Source: a virus. From it: a stretch of DNA of 47,389 nucleotides. The translations under genes were made by a program, and so were the position numbers. Under the pieces are notes generated by a model. That model was not told the DNA's origin. It searched no databases and saw only the letters and a program-made list of their open reading frames with translations. Below are positions 1 to 6,579 of the stretch, piece by piece (the stretch's first letter is position 1; each line of letters begins with the position of its first letter). The stretch is taken from positions 1 to 47,389 of IMG/VR virus record IMGVR_UViG_3300045950_000330. The stretch is one strand, 5' to 3'.

Positions 1-396
1 ATGACACCGCAAACCATCACAAGCCCCGCCGGCGAGGAAATGATCGTCATCCCCAAGGCGGAATATGACGCACTTGTGCAAGCCGCCAAGGCGCGCGCAG
101 ATGAGGCGGCCGAGGATACGGCAGACGCCGCGATGTATCTCGCGCGCAAAACCGCGTTGATCAGCCAAGCGCACGGCGCATTGCCTGCAGAGGTGACGGC
201 GGCGATCCTGACAGGAGAAAAATCGCGCGCGGCGATCCGCAAATGGCGGAAGCTCACACAAATCGAGCTTGCCGAAAAAATCGGCATTTCGCAGGGGACG
301 CTTTCAGACATCGAAAGCGGCCGACGCGCGCCATCCGATGAGGTGGCCGAGAAAATGGCGCAAGCCCTCAATGTTCCGAAAGCTTGGATCGATTAG
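1..396 (+). CDS. XRE-family HTH protein, antitoxin-like
   Basis: A 131-residue protein. The N-terminal half (about residues 13-60) has the IVIPKAEYDAL-type helix-rich segment often found on HigA-like antitoxins. Residues about 76-128 form a Cro/C1-type helix-turn-helix, with Q87-I-E-L-A leading to GISQGTLSDIESGRRAPS as turn and recognition helix. Such genes usually follow a RelE/ParE-family toxin gene, and the partner would lie before base 1, so the toxin-antitoxin assignment is inference. The ATG is at the first base of the window, so upstream control cannot be seen and a longer start cannot be excluded. It is followed within 31 bases by a second + strand gene. It could instead be a solitary phage or host regulator. 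Confidence 0.75.
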   Translation: MTPQTITSPAGEEMIVIPKAEYDALVQAAKARADEAAEDTADAAMYLARKTALISQAHGALPAEVTAAILTGEKSRAAIRKWRKLTQIELAEKIGISQGTLSDIESGRRAPSDEVAEKMAQALNVPKAWID

Positions 397-426
397 ACCC
401 AACCTTATAAAATGGAGACGCATGCT

Positions 427-688
427 ATGGCGCTGACAGTAGAGGGCGGATGGCTCAACGGCGAAGCAATCCGGCGTGTCCGCAAGCCGGGACGATGCGA
501 TTATTGGCGTGGCAAATCCAACGGCGGACGATGCCAGACAAAACTTGCGCCCGGCGACTTTTACGTCGAAGGCGAGCACACCGACACCTGCAACTTGGCA
601 ACGCGATCGATATTGTCTGCAATGCGCCGGGCCAGAGGCGCAAGAAACGGTCGCAAGGTATCTCGCGGCGAAAACAGAGGCGACCTAA
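427..688 (+). pseudogene. Frameshifted small cysteine-rich phage-type protein
   Basis: Two overlapping frames together make one recognisable protein. The first frame, from ATG 427, gives a segment with RKPGRCDYW and GGRCQTKLAPGD, ending in GEHTDTC near base 582. The continuation DRYCLQCAGPEAQETVARYL is in the +1 frame and stops at 686-688. The CxxW...C and YCxxC spacing resembles small zinc-binding proteins of Rhizobiales phages in which the two halves are continuous. The break lies between about bases 570 and 600. No slippery heptamer is present, so a point deletion/insertion or a sequencing error is more likely than programmed shifting. The gene converges on the next one, their stop codons overlapping at 685-688. 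Its role is unknown; metal binding is inferred from cysteines only. Confidence 0.5.
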
Positions 689-1200
689 GCCGACCGCCGA
701 CGGCCCTTGCGCGCGGCCCGCCTCTTGCGGGCCGCTTTCTTTTTGGCGGCCTCGACTTCGGCGGCGATCTCGCCGAGCATCCGCGCCGGCGAGCGCGAGA
801 GCAACGCGGCGGCCGCGTGATAGTCGCCGGCCGTGTATTGCGCGAGCAACGCGGCGGCCGAGTCCTTCTCGAAACGATCGTCGATCAGGTTGCCGGCTTC
901 TTTCGCATCAAGGATGATGCCGCAGCACGCGCGGATTTTGGCCTCGTGCGGAATGCGCAGATCGCTATCCGGATCGATATCCTCGCCGGCGAGCGCGGCG
1001 ATCGCATGGCGCAGGATCGCTTCCAGATACACGCGCCGACGGACGGCCTTGCGGCGCCAATTGAACTCGCCGTATTTGCGCGCGCCTTCCGCGAATGCGA
1101 GCGACTCATAGATCAGCGCCGACATCGGCACCAAAGACAGCGGCGGCTTCTTCACGCCGAGGCGATCCTTCGGATTTGTATCATCGATTCGTTTTGCCAT
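685..1200 (-). CDS. DUF5664-type dATP/dGTP diphosphohydrolase (MazZ-like)
   Basis: A 171-residue protein. The opening NPKDRLGVKKPPLSLVP, then FAEGARKYGEFNWR, a Y-LEAILRHAIAALAGEDID helix and H-E-KI-ACCGIILDA match the N-terminal domain family named dATP/dGTP diphosphohydrolase (DUF5664). In the cyanophage S-2L this family is MazZ, which makes dGMP for the 2-aminoadenine pathway. No PurZ-like synthetase is visible here, so a role in shaping dNTP pools is the safer inference. The C-terminal 30 residues are a Lys/Arg/Ala-rich tail (AAKKKAARKRRAARKGRRR) that could contact DNA or RNA. The start is preceded by GAGGTG, and the gene overlaps the upstream peptidase gene by 20 bases, suggesting translational coupling. 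It is the last gene of the leftward transcription unit. Confidence 0.78.
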   Translation of the reverse strand: MAKRIDDTNPKDRLGVKKPPLSLVPMSALIYESLAFAEGARKYGEFNWRRKAVRRRVYLEAILRHAIAALAGEDIDPDSDLRIPHEAKIRACCGIILDAKEAGNLIDDRFEKDSAAALLAQYTAGDYHAAAALLSRSPARMLGEIAAEVEAAKKKAARKRRAARKGRRRSA

Positions 1201-1687
1201 GGTGCAACACCTCAAAATGAACGGGCGGGCGGGAATGCGGATCGAAGCCGCAGGCGATCGAGACGGCATCGCGCGGATCGGCGCCGGCGGCCATCGCGCC
1301 GAGCGCGTAAGCCGCGCCGGAGCCGACCGCCGCAAAGGGCGCATGAATGGGCCAGACGCCGATATCGTCGGAAAAATCGGCATTCCAATTTTCCGGCGGC
1401 AAAAGCGCGGTTGCCACCTTGAACACCGCGCCGCAGGGCAGGACAAGCAGGCCGCAAAATTCGCGGCGGATCGCAATCAGCGTCTCGAACGGCGGCATCC
1501 GCGCCGGCGTCGCGACGCGATCGAGCAGGCGTTCCAGCGGCCGCGAGTCGTTGTCGCCGGCGGCGCCGAGCAGGGCGCCGGATTTGAGGCGACGGATTTT
1601 GCTCGCCAGCGAATCGATCCCGCCGTCTCCGGCCGTCCAGCACGAATCGCACGCCATCGTGCCGGCGCGATAGGCCACCGTCGTCAT
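1181..1687 (-). CDS. HslV/proteasome-like Ntn-hydrolase peptidase
   Basis: A 168-residue protein that reads as a proteasome beta/HslV-type N-terminal nucleophile hydrolase. Removal of Met1 exposes Thr-Thr-Val, the HslV-type N-terminus. In mature numbering, Asp13 (ACDS), Lys29 (SKIRRL) and Ser122 (VGSGAAYALGAM) fall close to HslV Asp17, Lys33 and Ser124. The segment GALLGAAGD matches the HslV strand-turn before the first helix, and the length is close to HslV. No HslU or other AAA+ unfoldase gene is present nearby, so it either uses a host unfoldase or acts alone on small or unfolded substrates. Its stop overlaps the DUF5664 gene, and its ATG overlaps the TGA of the metallophosphoesterase gene. 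Fold call fairly sure; substrate unknown. Confidence 0.8.
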   Translation of the reverse strand: MTTVAYRAGTMACDSCWTAGDGGIDSLASKIRRLKSGALLGAAGDNDSRPLERLLDRVATPARMPPFETLIAIRREFCGLLVLPCGAVFKVATALLPPENWNADFSDDIGVWPIHAPFAAVGSGAAYALGAMAAGADPRDAVSIACGFDPHSRPPVHFEVLHHGKTNR

Positions 1688-2910
1688 GCGCGCGGTGGCG
1701 GCAAAATCACGTTGACGCGGCTGCGCGCGATCTCGCCGTCGCGGACGTGATGTGTGATCGAGGTGAGCGACTGGCCGGACACGTAACCGCTGGACGCCGC
1801 ATGCGCGTCCTTGGCCGCGATCGTGCGGAAGCTTTCCACCCGCACGTCTCCGACTTCCTTCAGCGTCTCATGATGGATATGGCCGAAATAGAACACGTGA
1901 AAACGCGTCTTGCCCCAATCCTCCCGCCGCAGGACGGCCATCGTCATCGCCATTCTGTCCGGCCGCATCTTGTGGCCGTGATTGGCGCCGATCAGCGTCG
2001 CGCCGAAACGGTAAAAGAAAAACTCGCTCGGATCGACGACGATCTCGACGCGCGGATTGTTGCGGAAATGTGCGGCAAGCGCGATCGTCAGCGCACGCGA
2101 GGAGTGCGGATCGTGGTTGCCCGGCAGATTGGCGACGATCACCTCGGCGTGCTTGCGCAGCGCGAGCGCGATGCAATCGACCATCAGATCGACGCCCGCG
2201 ACCAGAACCTTGAAATAGCGGCCGTCCACGTCCAGCACGTTGCCGGAGCGCGGCGTCATATTGCGTTGGTCGTCAGCATGCTGCCAGTCGCCGAGATTGA
2301 GAATCAAGGCGCGGGCGGCGGGCGGCGATTGCCCGACCAGGCGCGCCATGCAGGCGCGCAGGCGGGCGACGCCGATTCTCAGATCGTAAGCCTCGCCCGT
2401 CTCGCGCCCCCAAGACAGCAACCCGAGATGCTGGTCCGCGATCGGATAGACGTTCAACAGCCCGCGCTCGATCCGGCGCGGCGCGGCGATCCGACGCAAC
2501 GGCCTGTGCCTGGCAAAAGCCGACTTCGCGGCCTCGATCACGCTCGCCGCCGTTTCGTCGCGCCACGTCTTGATCCATTGCTGACGGATTCCGCCGTCCG
2601 GATCGACCAGCGCCGACACGCCCCGAATCGAGTGACCCTCCGGAACGTCGAAAGCAGGGCCGCTTTCCGGCCGCTGTTGCACCCACTCGCGCTGCACCTC
2701 GCCGGCGGCGCCAAGCTGCGCCGATGTTTGCTTGATCTCAAATCCCGGTAGCACCGGCTTAAAGCCGAGCTTGCCGGCCTTAGCTGCGGCTTTCAGCCGG
2801 CCCATGAATGTCGATCGCGGAATGCCGAGCGCCTTGGCGGCCTTGCGTCCAGATCCGTATTCCTTGAGCGCGGCAACGGTCTCGCTCAACACCCTATCGC
2901 GATCAGACAT
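1684..2910 (-). CDS. HTH plus calcineurin-like metallophosphoesterase
   Basis: A 408-residue protein. Residues about 5-40 (LKEYGSGRKAAKALGIPRSTF) form a Fis/resolvase-like helix-turn-helix. Residues about 150-370 form a metallophosphoesterase core with the family's metal ligands: ADQH (158-161), GDWQHAD (207-213), GNHD (264-267), HGH (311-313) and GHIHH (343-347). Related phage proteins are often annotated as SbcD-like DNA repair exonucleases, but the sequence fixes only a dinuclear-metal phosphoesterase with a DNA-binding head. Nuclease activity is inference. It shares ATGA with the peptidase gene downstream and lies one base beyond the exported hydrolase gene, so the block looks co-transcribed. 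The protein is soluble with no signal peptide. Confidence 0.85.
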   Translation of the reverse strand: MSDRDRVLSETVAALKEYGSGRKAAKALGIPRSTFMGRLKAAAKAGKLGFKPVLPGFEIKQTSAQLGAAGEVQREWVQQRPESGPAFDVPEGHSIRGVSALVDPDGGIRQQWIKTWRDETAASVIEAAKSAFARHRPLRRIAAPRRIERGLLNVYPIADQHLGLLSWGRETGEAYDLRIGVARLRACMARLVGQSPPAARALILNLGDWQHADDQRNMTPRSGNVLDVDGRYFKVLVAGVDLMVDCIALALRKHAEVIVANLPGNHDPHSSRALTIALAAHFRNNPRVEIVVDPSEFFFYRFGATLIGANHGHKMRPDRMAMTMAVLRREDWGKTRFHVFYFGHIHHETLKEVGDVRVESFRTIAAKDAHAASSGYVSGQSLTSITHHVRDGEIARSRVNVILPPPRA

Positions 2911-2911
2911 T

Positions 2912-3487
2912 TCAGCGCACCGCCTTTTCGATCAGATAGATCACTCGATCCTGCAATGCACGGTCGCGGGGCATGGTGACATGCGGCGCCCGGACGATCA
3001 TATTGCTGTGCGCGCCGGCGACGCGCGCTCCGCCGCAACAGATCAAGCGCAAATTGCTTGGATTGTAGAAATTATAGGCCGGTACACGATCCGGCGCCCC
3101 GCCATTGGCGATCGTCGGATCGATCGAGATTGCAACGCGCGCGCCGGCGAGATCGGCGCGGTTGAGAATGCGATCGGCGCCGGCGGAATGGCCGACCAAC
3201 GCAAGCCGCGCCTTGCCGTATTGCGCGGCTATCGCAACCGGATCGGCCCAATGCGAATGCACGGACGCCGACCAGCCGCGCGCCTCGGCTTTGGCGGCGA
3301 TCTCGGTCAGGCCGCACGCATTGCCGCTGAATAGGCCGCACAAGAACGCGACATGCACGCCGGACGATTTGCGCACGATCGGAGCCTCGGCCGCGCGCGC
3401 ATAGACGCCGGCCAACAGCATGCCGACAACGGACAAGACAAGCGCAAGCGCCAGCGGCGCCAGCGCGCGAAAGACGCGACCAGTCAT
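2912..3487 (-). CDS. Exported alpha/beta-hydrolase-like esterase
   Basis: A 191-residue protein with a signal peptide: positively charged start, hydrophobic stretch at about residues 8-30, and a likely cut after ARAAEA. The mature part has the nucleophile elbow GHSAGA (residues 99-104, Ser101), followed by ISIDPTIANGG with a candidate acidic residue and a late histidine in GAHSNM or RAPHVTM. This ordering suits a serine esterase or lipase. It lies just downstream of the lysis cassette terminator, so an envelope-directed role in lysis (as for LysB-like esterases) or a lysogeny-expressed envelope function are both possible. Neither is shown by the sequence. An AGAGG precedes the ATG by six bases. 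Confidence 0.6.
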   Translation of the reverse strand: MTGRVFRALAPLALALVLSVVGMLLAGVYARAAEAPIVRKSSGVHVAFLCGLFSGNACGLTEIAAKAEARGWSASVHSHWADPVAIAAQYGKARLALVGHSAGADRILNRADLAGARVAISIDPTIANGGAPDRVPAYNFYNPSNLRLICCGGARVAGAHSNMIVRAPHVTMPRDRALQDRVIYLIEKAVR

Positions 3488-3504
3488 GACAACCTCTGAT
3501 TTTC

Positions 3505-3535
3505 AAAAAAGAGCCGCCGACGATCAGCCGGCGGC
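3505..3535 (-). terminator. Intrinsic terminator after the lysis cassette
   Basis: On the minus strand a seven-base GC stem (GCCGCCG pairing with CGGCGGC, nine-base loop) is followed by TCTTTTTT. It begins six bases past the stop of the small membrane protein gene. It would end the late transcript before the accessory block at 0.7-3.5 kb, so those genes need read-through, anti-termination or their own promoter. Confidence 0.85.
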
Positions 3536-3541
3536 GTGAGA

Positions 3542-3844
3542 TCAATCGCCTGCGGAACGGCGGCGCGACGCAAGGGTTTTCATGATCTCGATTACGCGAC
3601 CGAACCCATCATCAAAACCCTTGCGCAACTCGCGCATTTCGTCGGCGATCCGCGCCTCGACCTTGTAGAGCGCCGCGAGCGGCGCATAGGTTTCGGCCAC
3701 TTTCGTCTTGAATGCATCATGCTCGCGCTGCATGCGCCACAGAAGCATAAGCGCGCGAATGACGATCGCGGCGACGATTCCGCCGGCGCCGAGGATGCAC
3801 GACACGATGAAAGCCAATTGCGGCCACGTTACCGCGCCGTCCAT
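3542..3844 (-). CDS. Single-span membrane protein of the lysis cassette
   Basis: A 100-residue protein starting MDGAVTWPQ, with one strong membrane segment (about residues 8-33, FIVSCILGAGGIVAAIVIRALMLL) and then a charged, coiled-coil-prone helix (about 38-95, MQREHDAFKTKVAETYAPLA and onwards). The layout recalls small Mu-type phage proteins such as DUF2730 members. A holin-like or holin-regulating job is possible because no other obvious holin is present, but nothing proves it. The internal ATG at 3844 is preferred because it gives a 16-base overlap with the lipoprotein gene; the frame is open further upstream only through unrelated sequence. It is the last gene before the terminator. Confidence 0.65.
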   Translation of the reverse strand: MDGAVTWPQLAFIVSCILGAGGIVAAIVIRALMLLWRMQREHDAFKTKVAETYAPLAALYKVEARIADEMRELRKGFDDGFGRVIEIMKTLASRRRSAGD

Positions 3845-4167
3845 TTCCCGAACCTTTCGCGAAACGTAGCCTTGTGCGGCACCGGAACCGGAATTTTCTT
3901 GCCGGCGACGCTGTGCGTCGGACCATCCCATGCCGCCGGGCGCGGTTGCGGAGGCGGGAATTTGCAGACATGCACGCCGAACGCGATCGACCTGTCGATA
4001 TAGCGTTGATCCTCGCGCGCCTTACCGCGATAAGCGAAAGCCGGTTTCGGCGCCGACTTGCAGGCACCATCGACCGACGCCGGCGGCTTTTCCTTTTCGC
4101 CGAAAAGAGAACACCCGGCGAGCGCGAGCGCGCAGGCGCTAATCAATGCAACGCGAATTGACCGCAT
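3829..4167 (-). CDS. Outer-membrane spanin lipoprotein (Rz1-like)
   Basis: A 112-residue lipoprotein precursor. MRSIRVALISACALALAGC is a lipoprotein signal with the lipobox LAGC (Cys19), followed by SLFGEKEKPP. The mature part is Pro/Lys-rich (KFPPPQPRP, KKIPVPVPHK), as is usual for o-spanins. The gene begins inside the preceding i-spanin-like gene in another frame, which is the Rz/Rz1 arrangement. The ATG at 4167 was chosen over the one at 4188 because GGAAGG lies nine bases upstream and the signal peptide then begins normally. It is expected to pair with the i-spanin across the periplasm and fuse the membranes at lysis. It is longer than lambda Rz1 (60 residues). Confidence 0.75.
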   Translation of the reverse strand: MRSIRVALISACALALAGCSLFGEKEKPPASVDGACKSAPKPAFAYRGKAREDQRYIDRSIAFGVHVCKFPPPQPRPAAWDGPTHSVAGKKIPVPVPHKATFRERFGKWTAR

Positions 4168-4405
4168 CCCATTCCCTTCCCGATTCATAGCAAGCCTCGA
4201 TCTCGCCCATCACCCTGGCGCCGCGCGCGTTGGCGGCGTCATTCTGGCGCTGCACCGCCGCGCGCTCGCGCTCGCGGCCCTGCTCGATCAGCCCGTGCTT
4301 GTGAATGAGCCACGCCCCCCAAAGCGAGGCGATGAGGCCGGCGATCGCGAGCAATTGCGCGAGCGCCGACAGTCCGCGAAACGCGGTCCATGCCGTTCCG
4401 ATCAT
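4139..4405 (-). CDS. Inner-membrane spanin-like protein (Rz-like)
   Basis: An 88-residue protein with one N-terminal membrane segment (about residues 12-34, LSALAQLLAIAGLIASLWGAWL), then a charged helix rich in Arg, Glu, Gln and Ala (IEQGRERERAAVQRQNDAANARG), and two cysteines near the end that could form a disulfide. Position and topology fit an i-spanin. Its 3' end encloses the start of the o-spanin in a different frame. The ATG overlaps the amidase TGA (ATGA), so translation is probably coupled. Shorter than lambda Rz (153 residues), so assignment rests mainly on topology and gene overlap. Confidence 0.7.
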   Translation of the reverse strand: MIGTAWTAFRGLSALAQLLAIAGLIASLWGAWLIHKHGLIEQGRERERAAVQRQNDAANARGARVMGEIEACYESGREWDAVNSRCID

Positions 4406-5361
4406 TTTCGGATCGCCCTGTCATAGATGAGATAAGCGATAAGACCGATCACGACGATCGAGAGGATCGCCAGCCACGTCACCGGCTCGCGCAAAGCGTC
4501 GCCGAGCGTTGACATGATGCCGGCGCCGCCGGCGCCGGTCAGGCCGGTCAGGGCGAAGCGGTTTTTGATGAAGCCGACAAAGCCGGACCAAGCGCGCGAG
4601 GCAAGCGACGGCGCCGCCTCGGCCGCCTTGTCGGCGAGGCCGAAATCGTCGCGCTCAAAGCTGGCATCCGGCCCGGCCGCGATCGCGCCCTCGCCGACTT
4701 CGTTCTGCGGGCGCTGGTCGGACGCAAAGCTGGCGGCGCGTGCGTTGAACACGTTGCGGCGCAATTCCTCAAGCGGAAAGCGCGGATTCACGTCCACCTT
4801 GCGGCGCGGCGCGATCTCATAATGCGCGGCGATGAAATGCGAGCCGTATTCGGCAACGATCGCGCGGCACAATTCCGTGACCGTCTCGATCTGTGCATCG
4901 GTATAGGCGAGCCAATACCCGTCGCCGTGCTCTTTCGTCTTGACGCGCTTAACGTCAAGGTCGCCGGATACCTTGACCCCCTTATGCGGCTCGGCCGTGT
5001 TATTGCTGTAGCCAGACTGATATCGCACCATGCGGCCGGGATTGACGATCTCGATCCCGGTCGTGAAGGCGTTGCAGTTTGTGCGCCCCTTGTAATTCGA
5101 GACACCCGCATGCCACGTCACCATATTGAGTGGCGCAAGCTGCACGATCGAGCCATCGCGCATCACAACCACATTCGCCGACGCCTTGGCGGCGGGATTG
5201 CAAAGCCAGTCAACCGAGTCGGTGCCCTTCAAATGCCCGGCCGTGTCATGCAAGACGATCCCCTCAACGGCGATCGTGCGGCGAGGCGTGTTCGGCGTTT
5301 GGCGGAACGGGACGGGCTTGCCGTCCACATGGACGCGATGATTCCTTATCTCGATTTGCAT
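4402..5361 (-). CDS. N-acetylmuramoyl-L-alanine amidase endolysin with C-terminal membrane segment
   Basis: A 319-residue protein of the amidase_2/PGRP family. It cleaves the bond between muramic acid and L-alanine in peptidoglycan. Zinc-site residues are visible as H38 (VLHDTAG), H84 (VTWHAGVSNY), H180 (AAHYEIAPRRKVDVNPRF) and D190 in the place of the usual final ligand region. After a linker rich in Ala and acidic residues (about 215-270) there is a C-terminal hydrophobic segment (about 290-314, WLAILSIVVIGLIAYLIYD). This may anchor the enzyme to the membrane and make release depend on membrane collapse. The start MQIEIRN at 5361 is chosen because upstream sequence has no family similarity. 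Its stop overlaps the i-spanin start. Confidence 0.88.
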   Translation of the reverse strand: MQIEIRNHRVHVDGKPVPFRQTPNTPRRTIAVEGIVLHDTAGHLKGTDSVDWLCNPAAKASANVVVMRDGSIVQLAPLNMVTWHAGVSNYKGRTNCNAFTTGIEIVNPGRMVRYQSGYSNNTAEPHKGVKVSGDLDVKRVKTKEHGDGYWLAYTDAQIETVTELCRAIVAEYGSHFIAAHYEIAPRRKVDVNPRFPLEELRRNVFNARAASFASDQRPQNEVGEGAIAAGPDASFERDDFGLADKAAEAAPSLASRAWSGFVGFIKNRFALTGLTGAGGAGIMSTLGDALREPVTWLAILSIVVIGLIAYLIYDRAIRK

Positions 5362-5369
5362 GGGATGCC

Positions 5370-5534
5370 TCAGAGGAAATGCGCGACGGCGATCAGCGCG
5401 AGAATGCAGGCGACCGCAGCAAGGGCAGCGAGCCACGCGGCGCGCGGCGCGCGCACGATCTCGGCGTCAAAGGGATCGCGCGGACACGGGGCACCGCAAT
5501 AAAAGCGGCAATCTGGCCATTGACAGTCGCGCAC
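5370..5534 (-). CDS. Small cysteine-rich membrane protein in lysis cassette
   Basis: A 54-residue reading frame starting with GTG at 5534, three bases after the transglycosylase stop. It has a cysteine-rich head (C-x4-C-x3-C-x3-C with FYCGAPCPRD), a short linker, and one hydrophobic segment (about residues 33-52, AAWLAALAAVACILALIAVA) at the very end. It fits tightly between two lysis genes, which supports it being real. A holin or holin-like role is possible from size and position. The start codon is the weakest part of the call. Confidence 0.5.
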   Translation of the reverse strand: MRDCQWPDCRFYCGAPCPRDPFDAEIVRAPRAAWLAALAAVACILALIAVAHFL

Positions 5535-5536
5535 GA

Positions 5537-5956
5537 TTAGCCACCGATCATCGCCATCACGCGGCGGCCATAAGGACTGCAACGCGGGCGGGCATAAATT
5601 CCGGATTGATAGAGCGACACGCCGGCGCAGCCGGGGCCACCGCGCTTGAGCGCGAGCGCGAGATAGCGCATCCCATAGGTGACATTGGTTTGCGGATCGG
5701 CGAGCGCGGCGCAGCGGCCGGAAAAGCCGACGCCGCGCGCCGTCTGGCACTTGATCTGCATCAAGCCCCATTCGCCGGCCCGGCCACGCGCGCGCGGATT
5801 GAAATTGCTTTCAACCCGCACGACGGCAACAGCGATCGTCGGCGGCACGCCGGTGCGCGCGGCCTCGGCGAAAACCATTCCGCGATAGTAGGAATCGGCA
5901 TAGGCGCTGCCGGAAATCAGGACAAAGCAAGCCGTGGCGATCAAGCGTCGCATCAT
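5537..5956 (-). CDS. Exported lytic transglycosylase (SLT domain)
   Basis: A 139-residue protein with a Sec signal peptide (MMRRLIATACFVLISGSAYA, likely cut before DSYYRG). The mature domain is a small SLT-type transglycosylase: catalytic Glu49 in VRVESNFNPRA, then GEWGLMQIKCQTARGVGF, where the Gly-Leu-Met-Gln-Ile block is the family signature, and later YGMRYLALAL and SLYQSGIY. It would cleave glycan strands to 1,6-anhydromuropeptides. It lies between tail-fibre and lysis genes, so it may help lysis or open the wall during injection. The signal peptide argues for a periplasmic enzyme rather than a virion one. Confidence 0.85.
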   Translation of the reverse strand: MMRRLIATACFVLISGSAYADSYYRGMVFAEAARTGVPPTIAVAVVRVESNFNPRARGRAGEWGLMQIKCQTARGVGFSGRCAALADPQTNVTYGMRYLALALKRGGPGCAGVSLYQSGIYARPRCSPYGRRVMAMIGG

Positions 5957-5995
5957 GCACCCGTTCTATGAGGGGCCGGCCGGCGCCGGCGCGGA

Positions 5996-6568
5996 TCAAT
6001 AGGCGGTTGTCAGGCCAGCAAAAGCGGCATCGATCTCGGCGGCGGTCGTTACCTCTCCGGCGAGAATGCCGGCCCGCAACGCCGCGAACGTCACGAAACA
6101 GGCATTGACATGCGCCTGCACGGCGGCCGAGATCGCAATCATCGCCGACGCATCGACGGGATAGGCATCTCCATTGGCGCCGATCCATGTCGTTTGCCAA
6201 TTCGCGTCCGCCTCGGCCGCGACGCGCGCGCCGATGATCATGATCTTTGACCGATCGTCGGTCGCAACGGAAATGCCAGAAACGGTTACGCCGGACACCT
6301 CTTTCAACCACCTGCGCAACGCGGCGTAAGCCACAAGTTCGGCCGCCGTCTCGGGCGCCGATGGCTCCTGCTGATCGAGCGGCGGGATCGGCTCGACGAT
6401 CCAAACACCGGCCGAATAGCGGGCGCGCTCGCCGACTGCGACCGCAGGCGGCGGCACCGGCGTTGCAAAGGCCGGCAAAAGAAACTCACCGACGCGGAAC
6501 GGATGAGGGTCGGCCACACCATCGCCGAGATAAACGCCGGTGACGTGATCGTAACGATAGATTTGCAT
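5996..6568 (-). CDS. Tail fibre assembly/DUF4376 domain protein
   Basis: A 190-residue protein starting MQIYRYDH. The N-terminal part holds a Pro-rich beta segment (FLLPAFATPVPPPAVAVGE) typical of tail-fibre-associated proteins. The C-terminal half (about 105-190) has the DUF4376 pattern: DRSKIMIIGARVAAEADANW, WIGANGDAYPVDA, then a helix ending in the ITTAAEIDAAF-type motif. It follows the fibre gene with an 11-base gap, which is the normal place for a fibre chaperone or fibre-tip accessory protein. The exact role is not fixed by the sequence. Confidence 0.7.
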   Translation of the reverse strand: MQIYRYDHVTGVYLGDGVADPHPFRVGEFLLPAFATPVPPPAVAVGERARYSAGVWIVEPIPPLDQQEPSAPETAAELVAYAALRRWLKEVSGVTVSGISVATDDRSKIMIIGARVAAEADANWQTTWIGANGDAYPVDASAMIAISAAVQAHVNACFVTFAALRAGILAGEVTTAAEIDAAFAGLTTAY

Positions 6569-6579
6569 CCACTTCCCCC

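Noticed and set aside
685-1200. 2-aminoadenine (Z) genome pathway
   Set aside because: A MazZ-like and a DatZ-like gene are present but no PurZ or matching DNA polymerase was found, so a Z genome is not supported.
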